This document shows, piece by piece, positions 34,065 to 42,598 of a stretch of DNA of 58,926 nt. The DNA is taken from NCBI RefSeq assembly GCF_020687245.1, contig NZ_JAJEQG010000016.1, positions 1 to 58,926 of the forward strand, written 5' to 3'. The notes beneath the pieces were generated by a model. It did no database searches. It was not told the origin of the DNA and worked only from the letters and a program-made list of their open reading frames with translations. Source of the stretch: Faecalibacterium longum CLA-AA-H243 (GTDB lineage Bacteria > Bacillota > Clostridia > Oscillospirales > Ruminococcaceae). Position numbers and translations under genes: made by a program. Within the stretch, counting starts at the first letter, position 1; the number at the start of each line of letters is the position of its first letter.

Positions 34065-35333
34065 ATGTCAATGTTAAATCACTTTTTCGATTATAAACCC
34101 GAAGTTCTGGCGCTGGATGAAAAAGCCCTCGAGCTCTGCCAGCCCTACTTCAAGCAGATGGAGGACATCCGCGACTACAACCAGCTCAAGATGCTGAAAG
34201 CCTTTGCGGACACCCAGATGTCCTCCACCGATATGCTGGGTACCACCGGCTACGGCCTGTGGGACACCGGCCGCGCCAAGCTCGAGCAGATCTTTGCCGA
34301 GGTGATGGGCGCCGAAGATGCACTGGTGCGCAGCCAGTTCCAGAGCGGCACCCACACGCTGGCCGTGGCTCTTTTTGGCCTGCTGCGGGCAGGCGATACC
34401 CTGCTGGCTGCCACGGGCCGTCCGTATGACACGCTGGAAGGCGTCATCGGTCTGGATGGCAAGGGCAAAGGCACCGGAACCCTGATGGATTACGGCATCA
34501 AGTACGACGAGGCCCCGCTGAAGGCCGACTTTACCCCGGACTATGAGCTCATCGCCCAGAAAGCCCCGGGCGCGAAGGTCTGCCACATCCAGCGCAGCCG
34601 CGGCTACCTGCAGCGCAACGCCTTCGACCTCGATACCATCCGCAAGGTCGCCGACACCGCACGTGCCGCCAACCCCGACATCATCATCTTTGTGGACAAC
34701 TGCTACGGCGAGTTCACCCAGAAGGAAGAACCCTGCCAGGCAGGTGCCGACCTCGTGGTGGGCAGCCTCATTAAGAACCCCGGCGGCGGCATTGCCCCCA
34801 CCGGCGGCTATATCGCAGGCCGAAAAGACCTCGTGGAGCTCTGCGCCTACCGCCTGAACGCCCCCGGCCTCGGCAAGGAGCTGGGCTGCACCCTCGAGAC
34901 GCCCCGCGATATGTATCTGGGCTTCTACTATGCCCCCGGCGTGGTCTGCGAGGCTATCAAGACGGCCATCTACGCCCAGTGCCTGCTGGAACTGGTGGGC
35001 AAAAAGCCCATCCCTCGCTACTGCGAGGCCCACAACGACATCGTCACCTGCTTTGATGCTGGTACGGCGGACGCCCTCATCGGCTTCTGCCGGGGAGTTC
35101 AGGCCGCAAGCCCCGTGGACAGCTATGCCGCCCCGGAACCTTCTCCGGAACCGGGCTACACCGACGAAGTTATCATGGCCAGCGGCAGCTTTACCCAGGG
35201 CAGCACCATCGAGCTTTCCTGCGACGGCCCGCTGCGTGAGCCGTATACCTGCTACCTGCAGGGCGGCCTGAACTTCGCCGCCAGCCGCGCAGGCGTCCTG
35301 CTGGCTGTGCAGAATGCGTATTTTAAGGACTGA
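34065..35333 (+). CDS. Methionine gamma-lyase-like PLP protein (aluminium resistance family)
   Basis: The 422-aa protein belongs to the Met_gamma_lyase/aluminium-resistance family of fold type I PLP enzymes. Visible family features are STDMLGTTGYGLWDTGR near the N-terminus, VRSQFQSGTHTLAVALFGLL, FVDNCYGEFTQKEEP with the cofactor Asp, and the PLP lysine in GSLIKNPGGGIAPTGGYIAG. The physiological reaction is probably C-S lyase-like but is not established. A PLP aminotransferase follows, which would fit breakdown of sulfur amino acids. Confidence 0.88.
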   Translation: MSMLNHFFDYKPEVLALDEKALELCQPYFKQMEDIRDYNQLKMLKAFADTQMSSTDMLGTTGYGLWDTGRAKLEQIFAEVMGAEDALVRSQFQSGTHTLAVALFGLLRAGDTLLAATGRPYDTLEGVIGLDGKGKGTGTLMDYGIKYDEAPLKADFTPDYELIAQKAPGAKVCHIQRSRGYLQRNAFDLDTIRKVADTARAANPDIIIFVDNCYGEFTQKEEPCQAGADLVVGSLIKNPGGGIAPTGGYIAGRKDLVELCAYRLNAPGLGKELGCTLETPRDMYLGFYYAPGVVCEAIKTAIYAQCLLELVGKKPIPRYCEAHNDIVTCFDAGTADALIGFCRGVQAASPVDSYAAPEPSPEPGYTDEVIMASGSFTQGSTIELSCDGPLREPYTCYLQGGLNFAASRAGVLLAVQNAYFKD

Positions 35334-35334
35334 A

Positions 35335-35380
35335 CCTCTCAGTCACCTTCGGTGACAACTCCCCTCTCGAGGGGAGTCTA
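35335..35380. repeat. CCTCTCAGTC repeat, copy 2
   Basis: CCTCTCAGTCA (35335-35345) continues into GTCACCTTCGGTGAC and CTCCCCTCTCGAGGGGAG, two small hairpins. It fills almost the whole gap between the two PLP enzyme genes. Confidence 0.55.
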
Positions 35381-35399
35381 AGATGAAAAGGATCAAAAA

Positions 35400-36596
35400 A
35401 TGCCACGATTAAGCGACCGCGTCGGCACCTTTACCGACTCCGTCATCCGCCGGATGACCCGCATCAACAACCAATACGATTCCATCAACCTGTCGCAGGG
35501 CTTCCCTGATTTCGACCCGCCGAAGGAGCTGACCGACGCGCTGGCCAAAGCCGCCCACGACGGCCCCCATCAGTACGCCGTGACCTTCGGTGCGCAGAAC
35601 TTCCGGGAGGCGCTGGCGAAAAAGACCAGCCCGGCGCTCCACCACGAGGTGGACCCCAACACGGAAATCTGCGTCACCTGCGGCGGCACCGAGGCCATGA
35701 TGGCCGCCATGATGACCATCTGCAACCCCGGCGACAAGGTGATGGTCTTTTCGCCGTTTTACGAGAACTACGGCGCAGACGCCATCCTCTCGGGGGCTGA
35801 ACCCATCTACATCCCGTTAGTGCCGCCGGAGTATGAGTTCGATTTGAGCCTCATCGAGAAGGGCTTTGCCGAGGGTGCCAAGGCGCTTATCCTCTGCAAC
35901 CCCTCCAACCCCTGCGGCAAGGTCTTCCGCCGCGACGAGCTGGAAGCCATCGCCAGGCTTGCCATCAAGTATGACGCTTTTGTGGTGACGGATGAGGTGT
36001 ACGAGCACATCGTCTACGCCCCGGCAGAGCACATCTGCATGGCCAGCCTGCCCGGTATGTTCGAGCACACCATCACCTGCAACTCCCTCTCCAAGACCTA
36101 CTCCATCACCGGCTGGCGTCTGGGCTACCTCATCGGCCCGGCCTACGTCATCGAGGGCGCCCGCAAGGTGCATGATTTCCTGACTGTCGGTGCAGCCGCA
36201 CCCCTGCAGGAGGCCGCCGTCGCCGGTCTGACCATGCCCGCAAGCTACTATGAAGGTCTGCGCGCTCTTTACACCGAGAAGCGCGACCACTTCCTTGCCG
36301 GGCTGGATGCCATCGGTCTCAAGCACAACGTCCCGCAGGGTACTTATTTTGTCATGATAGACATTTCGGATTTCCTCTCCCTGCCCCAGTTCAAGGGCTG
36401 GACCGACCTGGAATTCTGTGAGTGGATGATAAAGAACATCGGTGTGGCGGCTGTCCCTGGTTCGAGCTTCTTCAAAGAGCCGGTCAACCACCTCATCCGG
36501 ATGCATTTTGCCCGCGGCACCGACGTGCTGGACGAGGCTGTGCATCGTCTGGCAAAGCTGACGGAGCTGCTGAAATATAGCAGTTTGCGTTTTTAA
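35400..36596 (+). CDS. Class I/II PLP-dependent aminotransferase
   Basis: The 398-aa enzyme is a fold type I aminotransferase of the aspartate/kynurenine/methionine group: INLSQGFPDFDPP at the N-terminus, the cofactor region CNPSNPCGKVFRRDEL, VVTDEVYEHIVY with the conserved Asp and Tyr, the PLP lysine in CNSLSKTYSITGWRLGY, and the carboxylate-binding Arg in HLIRMHFARG. Substrate cannot be assigned with certainty; aromatic or methionine keto acid transamination is plausible. The last seven codons lie within structured element copy B. Confidence 0.9.
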   Translation: MPRLSDRVGTFTDSVIRRMTRINNQYDSINLSQGFPDFDPPKELTDALAKAAHDGPHQYAVTFGAQNFREALAKKTSPALHHEVDPNTEICVTCGGTEAMMAAMMTICNPGDKVMVFSPFYENYGADAILSGAEPIYIPLVPPEYEFDLSLIEKGFAEGAKALILCNPSNPCGKVFRRDELEAIARLAIKYDAFVVTDEVYEHIVYAPAEHICMASLPGMFEHTITCNSLSKTYSITGWRLGYLIGPAYVIEGARKVHDFLTVGAAAPLQEAAVAGLTMPASYYEGLRALYTEKRDHFLAGLDAIGLKHNVPQGTYFVMIDISDFLSLPQFKGWTDLEFCEWMIKNIGVAAVPGSSFFKEPVNHLIRMHFARGTDVLDEAVHRLAKLTELLKYSSLRF

Positions 36597-36671
36597 TGCA
36601 CAAGCAACAGCCGCAAACTGCATATCGCAAAGATGCAGTTTTGACCGGCACTATTTTTGAAAATTGCGATA
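36580..36671. ncRNA. Structured dispersed element, copy B (overlaps the aminotransferase stop)
   Basis: Stem 1 is GCAGTTTGCG (36580-36589) with CGCAAACTGC (36612-36621) closing a 22-base loop that begins TTTTTAATGCA. Stem 2 is TATCGCAA (36623-36630) with TTGCGATA (36664-36671). Against copy A (7172-7264) the loop and stem 2 are kept, while stem 1 has changed on both sides and remains perfectly paired. Confidence 0.65.
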
Positions 36672-36718
36672 AGAAAGAGGACATCATGCGATTTTTTTGC
36701 GTGATGTCCTCTTTCTCT
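36672..36718. terminator. Bidirectional terminator
   Basis: AGAAAGAGGACATCA (36672-36686) pairs with TGATGTCCTCTTTCT (36702-36716). It separates the aminotransferase from the convergent kinase gene and directly adjoins structured element B. Confidence 0.88.
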
Positions 36719-36749
36719 ATCGAGAGATAGATCTTATCAGCGGCCTTGC

Positions 36750-36776
36750 CCTCTCAGTCTGTAAGTAAGGGGAGCC
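36750..36776. repeat. CCTCTCAGTC repeat, copy 3 (overlaps the kinase stop)
   Basis: CCTCTCAGTC (36750-36759) then a GGGGAGCC block. It covers the stop codon of the minus-strand histidine kinase gene, as copy 1 does for fabH. Confidence 0.4.
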
Positions 36777-38508
36777 GCAGCGTGAAAATGCTGCCCTTGC
36801 CGACTTCACTTTGCAATGTGATCTCGCCGTGGTGGAGGTGGGCCAGCTCCTGCGCGATGGTCAGGCCGAGGCCGGTGGAGTCGTGCTTTTTGTCAGCGGT
36901 GGTATGGAAGTATCGGTCAAAGACAGCGCTCTGGTCTTCCGGTGCGATGCCGCAGCCGGTGTCCTGTACGCTGACGCAGGCCGTTTCGCCCTCGGCGCGG
37001 CAGTCCACATGGATGCTGCCCCCGGCGGGAGTATAGTGGATGGCGTTGGTGACAAGGTTCTGGATAATTTGCTGCAACCGCACGCTGTCGCCCCAGACAG
37101 GCAGAGGCGTGTCGGCGCTGACATGGAGTTCGACGCCCTTCTGGTCGGCCTCGCTCCGGCAGGCGGCGCAGACGGCGGCGGCTTCTTCGTTGAGGGCGGC
37201 GCGGTCTTCGTTGAGCAGAATCTGCTTCTGCTCGAGCTTTGCCGCGAGGAAGAGGTCTTCCGTCAGCCGCCGCAGGAATTCAATGCGCTGACGCAGAGCC
37301 GGAAGTAGGGCCGGAAGGGCCTCGGGGGCCGATTCCAGTGTTTCCAGCCCGCCGCTGACGGCGAAGAGAGGGCTGCGCAGGTCGTGGAAGATGTTGAGCA
37401 TCATGCTCTTGCGGGCCTCGGTCTCGGCGGTCAGCTCTTTTGTCCGCTCTGCCACCCGGGCGTCCAGCTCCCGGGCCAGCTGCTCGGTGCGGTCGAAGAG
37501 AAGAGCAAACCTCCGGCAGACGAACACCATGCAGCCGATGGCAAAGGGAAGGTCGTAGAGGCGGGCGCAGCGCAGCAGGTAGAAGGGGACAGACTCCACA
37601 AAAAGCACGCTGTCCAGCCCGGGCATTAGCGCCCAGACCCGGAAGCCGGTGGTGACAGCACCGGGCAGGAGCATCAGAGCGGCACCCTCATAGTCTGCGT
37701 TCACGGCGGCCATTAAGTAATAAAGGCAGAGGCACATGCCCGCTACCAACATCCCGACCCGCAGCGGGGGATAGCTGCTCGTGGACAGCGCAAAGAAGAC
37801 GACGCATCCGGCGGCAAGCGCAAGGAGCCCCCGCCCGGAGCGGGGCAGTTTTACCCCCAGCAGCCCTGCCGCCAGCAGTGCCGAGGCCAGCACAGTGAGG
37901 GAGAAGAAGGAGCGGAGGATGCGCTGGAGCAGACGGTTTCGGATGGCCGGGAAGAAGAAGACCATCAGCGCCCAGGCGCTCATAATGACGAGGTAGAGCA
38001 GGAAGTACCCCAGCTCCGGCAGGTGCTTATAGTGGTAGAGCGCCAGCAGCACCATCCCCATGGTCACAAAGGCCGTCAGAGCGATGAGCTGAGTCATGGT
38101 GCGGAAGCGGAATGCCCGGGAGGCGAAGGCGGAAGTCATCAGCCATGTCTGGGGGCTGCGGCCACAGGTGAACACCAGCTCCACCGTCTCGCCGGGCGTG
38201 ACGTCCAGTGCATACAGCTCCCCCGAGCGCTCGAGGCTGGTGAGGCTCTCAGGGGCCAGCGGTACCGCTGTGTTGGTGACGCAGAGGGTGAGGGACGGGA
38301 TGTCTTCTCCCACCGTGAAAGTAAAGTGCCACTGGCCGGGGGCTTCCTGCCGCCAGCCGTCCAGTGCAATGCCCTGGGCGGCGTGCTGGGCTGTGAGCAC
38401 ACTGCCGCTGTGCAGATGCTCGAACTGTGCGTTGCCCCAGATACCGACCAGCACGATAAAGGCCGTAAGCAGGGCGGAGAAAATCAGAATGGGCCATTTT
38501 TGCTTCAT
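36754..38508 (-). CDS. Membrane sensor histidine kinase with a 7TM extracellular-sensing module
   Basis: The 584-aa kinase has an N-terminal membrane anchor (residues 7-24), an external domain of about 110 residues, then six or seven membrane helices (about 135-335). This resembles 7TMR-DISM sensors. A coiled coil leads to the H-box MLNIFHDLRSPLFAVSGG with phosphorylated His near 375, the N-box NLVTNAIHYTP, G1 DTGCGIAPED and G2 STGLGLTIA. Its regulator gene is divergent, not in the same operon, and both start from one symmetric promoter region. Confidence 0.93.
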   Translation of the reverse strand: MKQKWPILIFSALLTAFIVLVGIWGNAQFEHLHSGSVLTAQHAAQGIALDGWRQEAPGQWHFTFTVGEDIPSLTLCVTNTAVPLAPESLTSLERSGELYALDVTPGETVELVFTCGRSPQTWLMTSAFASRAFRFRTMTQLIALTAFVTMGMVLLALYHYKHLPELGYFLLYLVIMSAWALMVFFFPAIRNRLLQRILRSFFSLTVLASALLAAGLLGVKLPRSGRGLLALAAGCVVFFALSTSSYPPLRVGMLVAGMCLCLYYLMAAVNADYEGAALMLLPGAVTTGFRVWALMPGLDSVLFVESVPFYLLRCARLYDLPFAIGCMVFVCRRFALLFDRTEQLARELDARVAERTKELTAETEARKSMMLNIFHDLRSPLFAVSGGLETLESAPEALPALLPALRQRIEFLRRLTEDLFLAAKLEQKQILLNEDRAALNEEAAAVCAACRSEADQKGVELHVSADTPLPVWGDSVRLQQIIQNLVTNAIHYTPAGGSIHVDCRAEGETACVSVQDTGCGIAPEDQSAVFDRYFHTTADKKHDSTGLGLTIAQELAHLHHGEITLQSEVGKGSIFTLRLPLLTD

Positions 38509-38545
38509 GGCGATGCCTCCCCTTGTAGATGTGCAAAAAATAAGG

Positions 38546-38559
38546 TATACTATAGTATA
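38546..38559. promoter_or_regulatory. Symmetric bidirectional -10 region between kinase and regulator
   Basis: TATACTATAGTATA is a perfect 14-bp palindrome that places a TATACT box on both strands. The divergent kinase and regulator genes start 38 and 35 bases away. The -35 boxes are weak on both sides. One melted region would therefore serve two opposite transcripts. Confidence 0.65.
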
Positions 38560-38593
38560 TCAAATCGTGCGAAAAAAGGGGAGGGCTGACAGG

Positions 38594-39292
38594 ATGATCC
38601 GCGTATTGTTGGTGGAAGATGACCCCGTGATCCGCGACACCACATGCTATTTTCTGAAAAGTCAGCAGAATTTTGAGGTGGTCTGTGCAGAGACGGGCGG
38701 CGACGCTTTGAGCCATGCGCGGGAAAAGTTCGATGTCATCCTGATGGACATCCTTCTCCCGGACACCAACGGCGTAGACCTCTGCCAGCGTCTGCGCAGC
38801 TGGCACCACTGCCCCATCATCTTCACATCCTGTCTGGACGATACCGACACCATCGTCCGCGCGCTGGAAATGGGCGGCGACGACTTTCTGGCAAAGCCCT
38901 ATAATAACAAGATCCTGCTGGCCCGCATCATGGCCAACATCCGCCGGGTGCAGATGGACGGCGCAGAGCCCAGCGTCAACGGCTACCACTGCGCGGCCTT
39001 CACGCTGGATGCCAACAGCCACAGCGTGGAGAAGGATGGCCGCAGCGTCCATCTGGCCGACATGGAATATCGCATCCTCACCCTCTTCGTCCGCTACCCG
39101 AACACCTTCTTCACAGCCAACGAGCTCTACCAGAAGATATGGGGCAAGGAAAGCCTCGGCGATGTGCGGACGGTGCAGGTACATATCCACAACCTCCGCA
39201 GCAAGATAGAGCCCGACCCGGCAAAGCCCGTCTACTTAAAAAATGTCTGGGGCAAGGGTTATGTCTTCCAGCCGGACGGCGGCAAGGTTTAA
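38594..39292 (+). CDS. OmpR/PhoB-type response regulator
   Basis: The 232-aa regulator has a receiver domain (MIRVLLVEDDPVIRD, phosphorylated Asp 52 in VILMDILLPDTNG, Lys in DDFLAKPY) and a C-terminal winged helix (MEYRILTLFVRYPNTFFTAN, then VQVHIHNLRSKIE and VWGKGYVF). ATG 38594 follows GGGGAGGG; the longer upstream frame lies antisense to the kinase gene. It most likely pairs with the divergent kinase and may act on the exported flavoprotein gene downstream. Confidence 0.94.
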   Translation: MIRVLLVEDDPVIRDTTCYFLKSQQNFEVVCAETGGDALSHAREKFDVILMDILLPDTNGVDLCQRLRSWHHCPIIFTSCLDDTDTIVRALEMGGDDFLAKPYNNKILLARIMANIRRVQMDGAEPSVNGYHCAAFTLDANSHSVEKDGRSVHLADMEYRILTLFVRYPNTFFTANELYQKIWGKESLGDVRTVQVHIHNLRSKIEPDPAKPVYLKNVWGKGYVFQPDGGKV

Positions 39293-39308
39293 GAATCGTT
39301 TTGATGAG

Positions 39309-39352
39309 AGCACCGACTTCTTAAGGAAACTTAAGCAGTCGGTGCTTTTTTT
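39309..39352 (+). terminator. Terminator after the response regulator
   Basis: AGCACCGACT (39309-39318) pairs with AGTCGGTGCT (39337-39346), followed by a T run. The loop holds CTTAAG-GAAA-CTTAAG, which matches a second site downstream. Confidence 0.85.
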
Positions 39353-39414
39353 GGACTTGTTAAGCAAATAATTAACGAGAATGTCCAGAATTGAACTAAG
39401 AAATGGCTAGGATG

Positions 39415-39430
39415 TTTAAGGATTCTTAAA
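39415..39430. promoter_or_regulatory. Inverted repeat TTTAAG-N4-CTTAAA upstream of the flavoprotein gene
   Basis: TTTAAG (39415-39420) and CTTAAA (39425-39430) around GATT. The same design (CTTAAG-N4-CTTAAG) lies at 39320-39335. The region 39353-39563 is A+T-rich, holds no gene and probably contains the promoter. A regulator site is plausible. Confidence 0.45.
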
Positions 39431-39563
39431 AGACAGACCCTTGAATTTGTGTTAAATTATTATCGAACGATGTGGGCGGCAGTGCAAGAAGGTCTGCCGC
39501 TGCACGGAGCTATGAGAAAGAATAGAGAAGAAGAAAAAGACACGAAGAAAGGAACCACGCAAA

Positions 39564-41588
39564 ATGAACAAGATCTCCCGTAAAGGTTTTCTGAAGATCG
39601 CTGCCGCAGCTGCCATGTCTGGTGTGACTGCCGGTGCTCTGGCTGCCTGTAATGCTGCCAGCTCTTCCACCGCCGCACCTGCTGCTTCCGGTGCAGCCGG
39701 TACCTACATCCCCGGCACCTATGAGGGTACTGCTGAGGGCATCTCTTCTACCGTCAAGGTCACCATGACCTTCTCCGACAGCGCTGTGACCGACGTTGTG
39801 GTCGATACCTCCGGCGAGACCGCTTCTTACGGCGCTGCTGCTGCCGACCAGCTGCGTGAGCAGCTGATGGCTGCAGGCTCTGCTGAGATCGACGGCGTTT
39901 CCGGTTCCACCATCACTTCCGACGCTGTTATGAAGGCAGCCAAGAGCTGTTACGCTCAGGCCAAGGGCGAGGCTACTGTGACCTCCGTCCAGCTGCCCAC
40001 CGGTGACGAAAACGATTGGCTGGGCAAGGAGCCTGACATCGACGAGGCTGCCATCACCGAGACCGTGGACACCGACATCCTCATCGTGGGTGCAGGCAAC
40101 GGCGGTATATTCGCTGCCGCCTATGCTGCCGCCAACGGCCTGAACTTCCGCGTCATCGAGCAGAACGGCAACGTGCAGGATACCCGTCACTGGGTCGGCG
40201 CTGTGGACGGCTTCGGCGCACAGGCACAGGGCATCAAGATGGACCGTGCCAAGCTGCTGAGCGAGATCTCCCGCTACGCTTCCGGCAAGTGCGACCAGCG
40301 CGTTGTCAAGACCTGGATCAACGAGTCCGGGGAGATGATCGAGTTCATCCGCTCCATCATGGAAGACAAGTACGGTGTCAAGATGGTCTACACCTACGGC
40401 GATGAGGCTAAGTGGCCTGCCGAGAACGCCGAGCACAACACCGACTATATGTACCCCGAGATCGAGTACACCTATGACCGCAGCTCCGGCGCAGCCCGCA
40501 ACGAGCTGCTGCTGCAGTACATTCAGGAGCTGGGCTACGATGTGGACTTCAAGACCTCTCTGGCAAAGCTGGAGAAAGACTCCACTGGCCGCATCACCGG
40601 CATCATCGCCCAGAGCACCGAGGATGACCACTTCATCCGCTACAACGCCAACAAGGGCGTTCTGCTGGCCTGCGGCGGCTTCCCCGGCAACCCCTACATG
40701 ATGGAGCAGCTGGACCCGCTGGGTACCTCCGTCACCACTGCCTGCTCTTACTCTCCGGCCGATAAGGGCTACGGCATCCGTGCCGCTGTCTGGGCCGGTG
40801 CAAACCTCGACAAGGAAGCTGCTCCCATGCTGTTCGACCGCGGCATCGTGGCTCCCGGCGTGGACGGCGGTTATGTGGCAAGCGACTCCGCTTTTGGCGG
40901 CAAGGCCTTCCCCGGCCCCATCCGCCAGTACAACCCCGGCACTCAGCCTTTCCTGAAGGTCAACCGCAACGGTGAGCGCTTCGCCAACGAGAGCAGCCCC
41001 TACAACGACATCGTCTACGCTGCTGCTCATCAGCCGGGCCGTGTCTACGCACAGATCTGCGACGCAAACATTCTGGAGGACGCAAAGCGCTTCCACACCA
41101 TCGGCTGCTCTGCCCAGACCCGTAATGCCGGCGCAGAGTATATCCAGAAGCAGATGGACAATGCAGAGAAGGAGGGCGTCTTCTTCAAGGCCGACACCAT
41201 CGAGGAGCTGGCCGACAAGCTGGGCTTCACCGGCGAGGCCAAGGACACCTTCCTTGCTACCGTTGAGCGTTACAACGAGCTGTACGACAAGCAGAACGAC
41301 GAGGATTTCGGCAAGCCCGCTTATCGTCTGAGCGCCATCCGCACCGCTCCCTTCTACGGCTGCTGGCTGGGTGCCTCCCTGTTGTGTACCGAGCAGGGCA
41401 TTGCCATCAACGACAAGGGTCAGGCTCTGGACAACGACAACAAGCCGATGCCAGGCCTGTATGTCACCGGCGATATGTCCGGCTCCTTCTTCGCCAACAA
41501 CTATCCCTGCCTGATGGCAGGCGTGGCTATGGGCCGCACCCTGACCTACGCCATCAAGGCAATCAAGCAGATGGGCGGTCTGGAATAA
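39564..41588 (+). CDS. Exported lipoprotein flavin reductase with FMN-binding and FAD (fumarate reductase-like) domains
   Basis: The 674-aa protein has a lipoprotein-type signal (SRKGFLK, hydrophobic stretch, LAAC with Cys 29), an FMN-binding domain at residues about 47-133 with the flavinylation motif DGVSGSTITSD (acceptor Thr about 116), then an FAD_binding_2 domain with DILIVGAGNGG near 171 and the C-terminal YVTGDMSGSFFANNYPCLM. This is the layout of extracellular fumarate, urocanate or cinnamate reductases that take electrons from membrane flavins. The substrate is unknown. Codon use is that of highly expressed genes. ApbE, needed for covalent FMN, is not in the window. Confidence 0.9.
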   Translation: MNKISRKGFLKIAAAAAMSGVTAGALAACNAASSSTAAPAASGAAGTYIPGTYEGTAEGISSTVKVTMTFSDSAVTDVVVDTSGETASYGAAAADQLREQLMAAGSAEIDGVSGSTITSDAVMKAAKSCYAQAKGEATVTSVQLPTGDENDWLGKEPDIDEAAITETVDTDILIVGAGNGGIFAAAYAAANGLNFRVIEQNGNVQDTRHWVGAVDGFGAQAQGIKMDRAKLLSEISRYASGKCDQRVVKTWINESGEMIEFIRSIMEDKYGVKMVYTYGDEAKWPAENAEHNTDYMYPEIEYTYDRSSGAARNELLLQYIQELGYDVDFKTSLAKLEKDSTGRITGIIAQSTEDDHFIRYNANKGVLLACGGFPGNPYMMEQLDPLGTSVTTACSYSPADKGYGIRAAVWAGANLDKEAAPMLFDRGIVAPGVDGGYVASDSAFGGKAFPGPIRQYNPGTQPFLKVNRNGERFANESSPYNDIVYAAAHQPGRVYAQICDANILEDAKRFHTIGCSAQTRNAGAEYIQKQMDNAEKEGVFFKADTIEELADKLGFTGEAKDTFLATVERYNELYDKQNDEDFGKPAYRLSAIRTAPFYGCWLGASLLCTEQGIAINDKGQALDNDNKPMPGLYVTGDMSGSFFANNYPCLMAGVAMGRTLTYAIKAIKQMGGLE

Positions 41589-41623
41589 GTTATCCCTCAG
41601 TGGTACCTGAGCGCATAAGATAA

Positions 41624-41667
41624 AAAGACACCGCAGAAGTGTGAAAGCTTCTGCGGTGTCTTTCTTT
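41624..41667. terminator. Bidirectional terminator
   Basis: AAAGACACCGCAGAAG (41624-41639) pairs with CTTCTGCGGTGTCTTT (41648-41663). It separates the flavoprotein gene from convergent mgsA. Confidence 0.92.
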
Positions 41668-41723
41668 GTCGAAAACCCTCTATACACAAAACCACAAATG
41701 GCGAAAAAATCTTAAAAACAGGC

Positions 41724-42158
41724 TCAGCACACGGCCCGATGGACGGGCAGCGGCTCCACGATGTCGGGATGGATGCCCTCACGGTAGTCGAGGTCGCCCT
41801 GGTCGAGGCCGCGCAGCAGCACTTCGGCGGTGGCGATGTTGGTAGAAATCGGCACACTGTGCATATCGCACAGCCGCAGCAGGTTCTGCTCGCTGCTGCC
41901 GTTCTCGGCCTTGAGCGGGTCGCGGAAGAAGAGCACGAGGTCTACTTCGTCGCAGGCCACCCGGGCCGAGATCTGCTGGATACCGCCCAGCTTCCCGGAG
42001 AGGTAGCAGTGTACGGGCAGGCCGGTGGCCTGCGTCAGCATCCGACCGGTGGTGCCGGTGGCAATGACTGTGTTGCGGGATAGGATGCCGCTGTAAGCTG
42101 TGCAGAACTGCAACGCCAGCTCTTTGCGGGAATCATGTGCAAGAATAGCAATCGTCAT
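41724..42158 (-). CDS. mgsA: Methylglyoxal synthase
   Basis: MgsA converts dihydroxyacetone phosphate to methylglyoxal, a bypass when sugar phosphates accumulate. The 144-aa protein has the family's AILAHDSRKELALQF start, ATGTTGRML, the phosphate-binding LSGKLGGIQQIS, the catalytic Asp in LVLFFRDPLKAENG, and PISTNIATAE. It stands alone. An AGTATA at 42180-42185 gives a TATACT -10 box on its strand. Confidence 0.94.
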   Translation of the reverse strand: MTIAILAHDSRKELALQFCTAYSGILSRNTVIATGTTGRMLTQATGLPVHCYLSGKLGGIQQISARVACDEVDLVLFFRDPLKAENGSSEQNLLRLCDMHSVPISTNIATAEVLLRGLDQGDLDYREGIHPDIVEPLPVHRAVC

Positions 42159-42218
42159 AACGCTCTCTCCTTCATTCCAAGTATAGTGTTGTGAGTGGGC
42201 GGATATGCTCGGAAGAGT

Positions 42219-42265
42219 GTTCTCCGCAGTAAAACGGTCTGAAAAGTTGAAGTCTTGCGGAGAAC
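42219..42265. promoter_or_regulatory. 10-bp inverted repeat upstream of mgsA
   Basis: GTTCTCCGCA (42219-42228) and TGCGGAGAAC (42256-42265) are exact complements 27 bases apart, upstream of the likely mgsA promoter. The remaining gap 42266-42598 is A+T-rich, contains the imperfect hairpin GGCTGA-N5-TCAGCC, and no gene that I can support. Confidence 0.4.
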
Positions 42266-42598
42266 AATTCTCGATAAACAGACTAAACCAGTGCGATTGT
42301 GTTGAATCACACCCTCATTTTAAATTTAACCCGCAGAAGGCCCGTATGTCAAGAGGTTTGTTGTGATTTTTGCAAGATAAAATGGCAAAAGTATGACTAT
42401 GGCTTTGTGGAGAATGGAGAAAATTTGGATACAAGGAATTATTCTCGGATGTATTTGCAAAACTTTTTCAACCAAAAGTGTGCTTGAGAAAAAAACGGTC
42501 CATCTCGATGAAACAAAAATACAGGCTGAGGCATTCAGCCCCGGCCTGTGGAGAAAATTTTTACCGAAAGGGTGATGTATCCCGGGAAAACCCGAAAA

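Noticed and set aside
42299-42575. Small frames of about 60 residues between mgsA and proA
   Set aside because: They have no ribosome site, no conserved features and A+T-rich non-coding composition.
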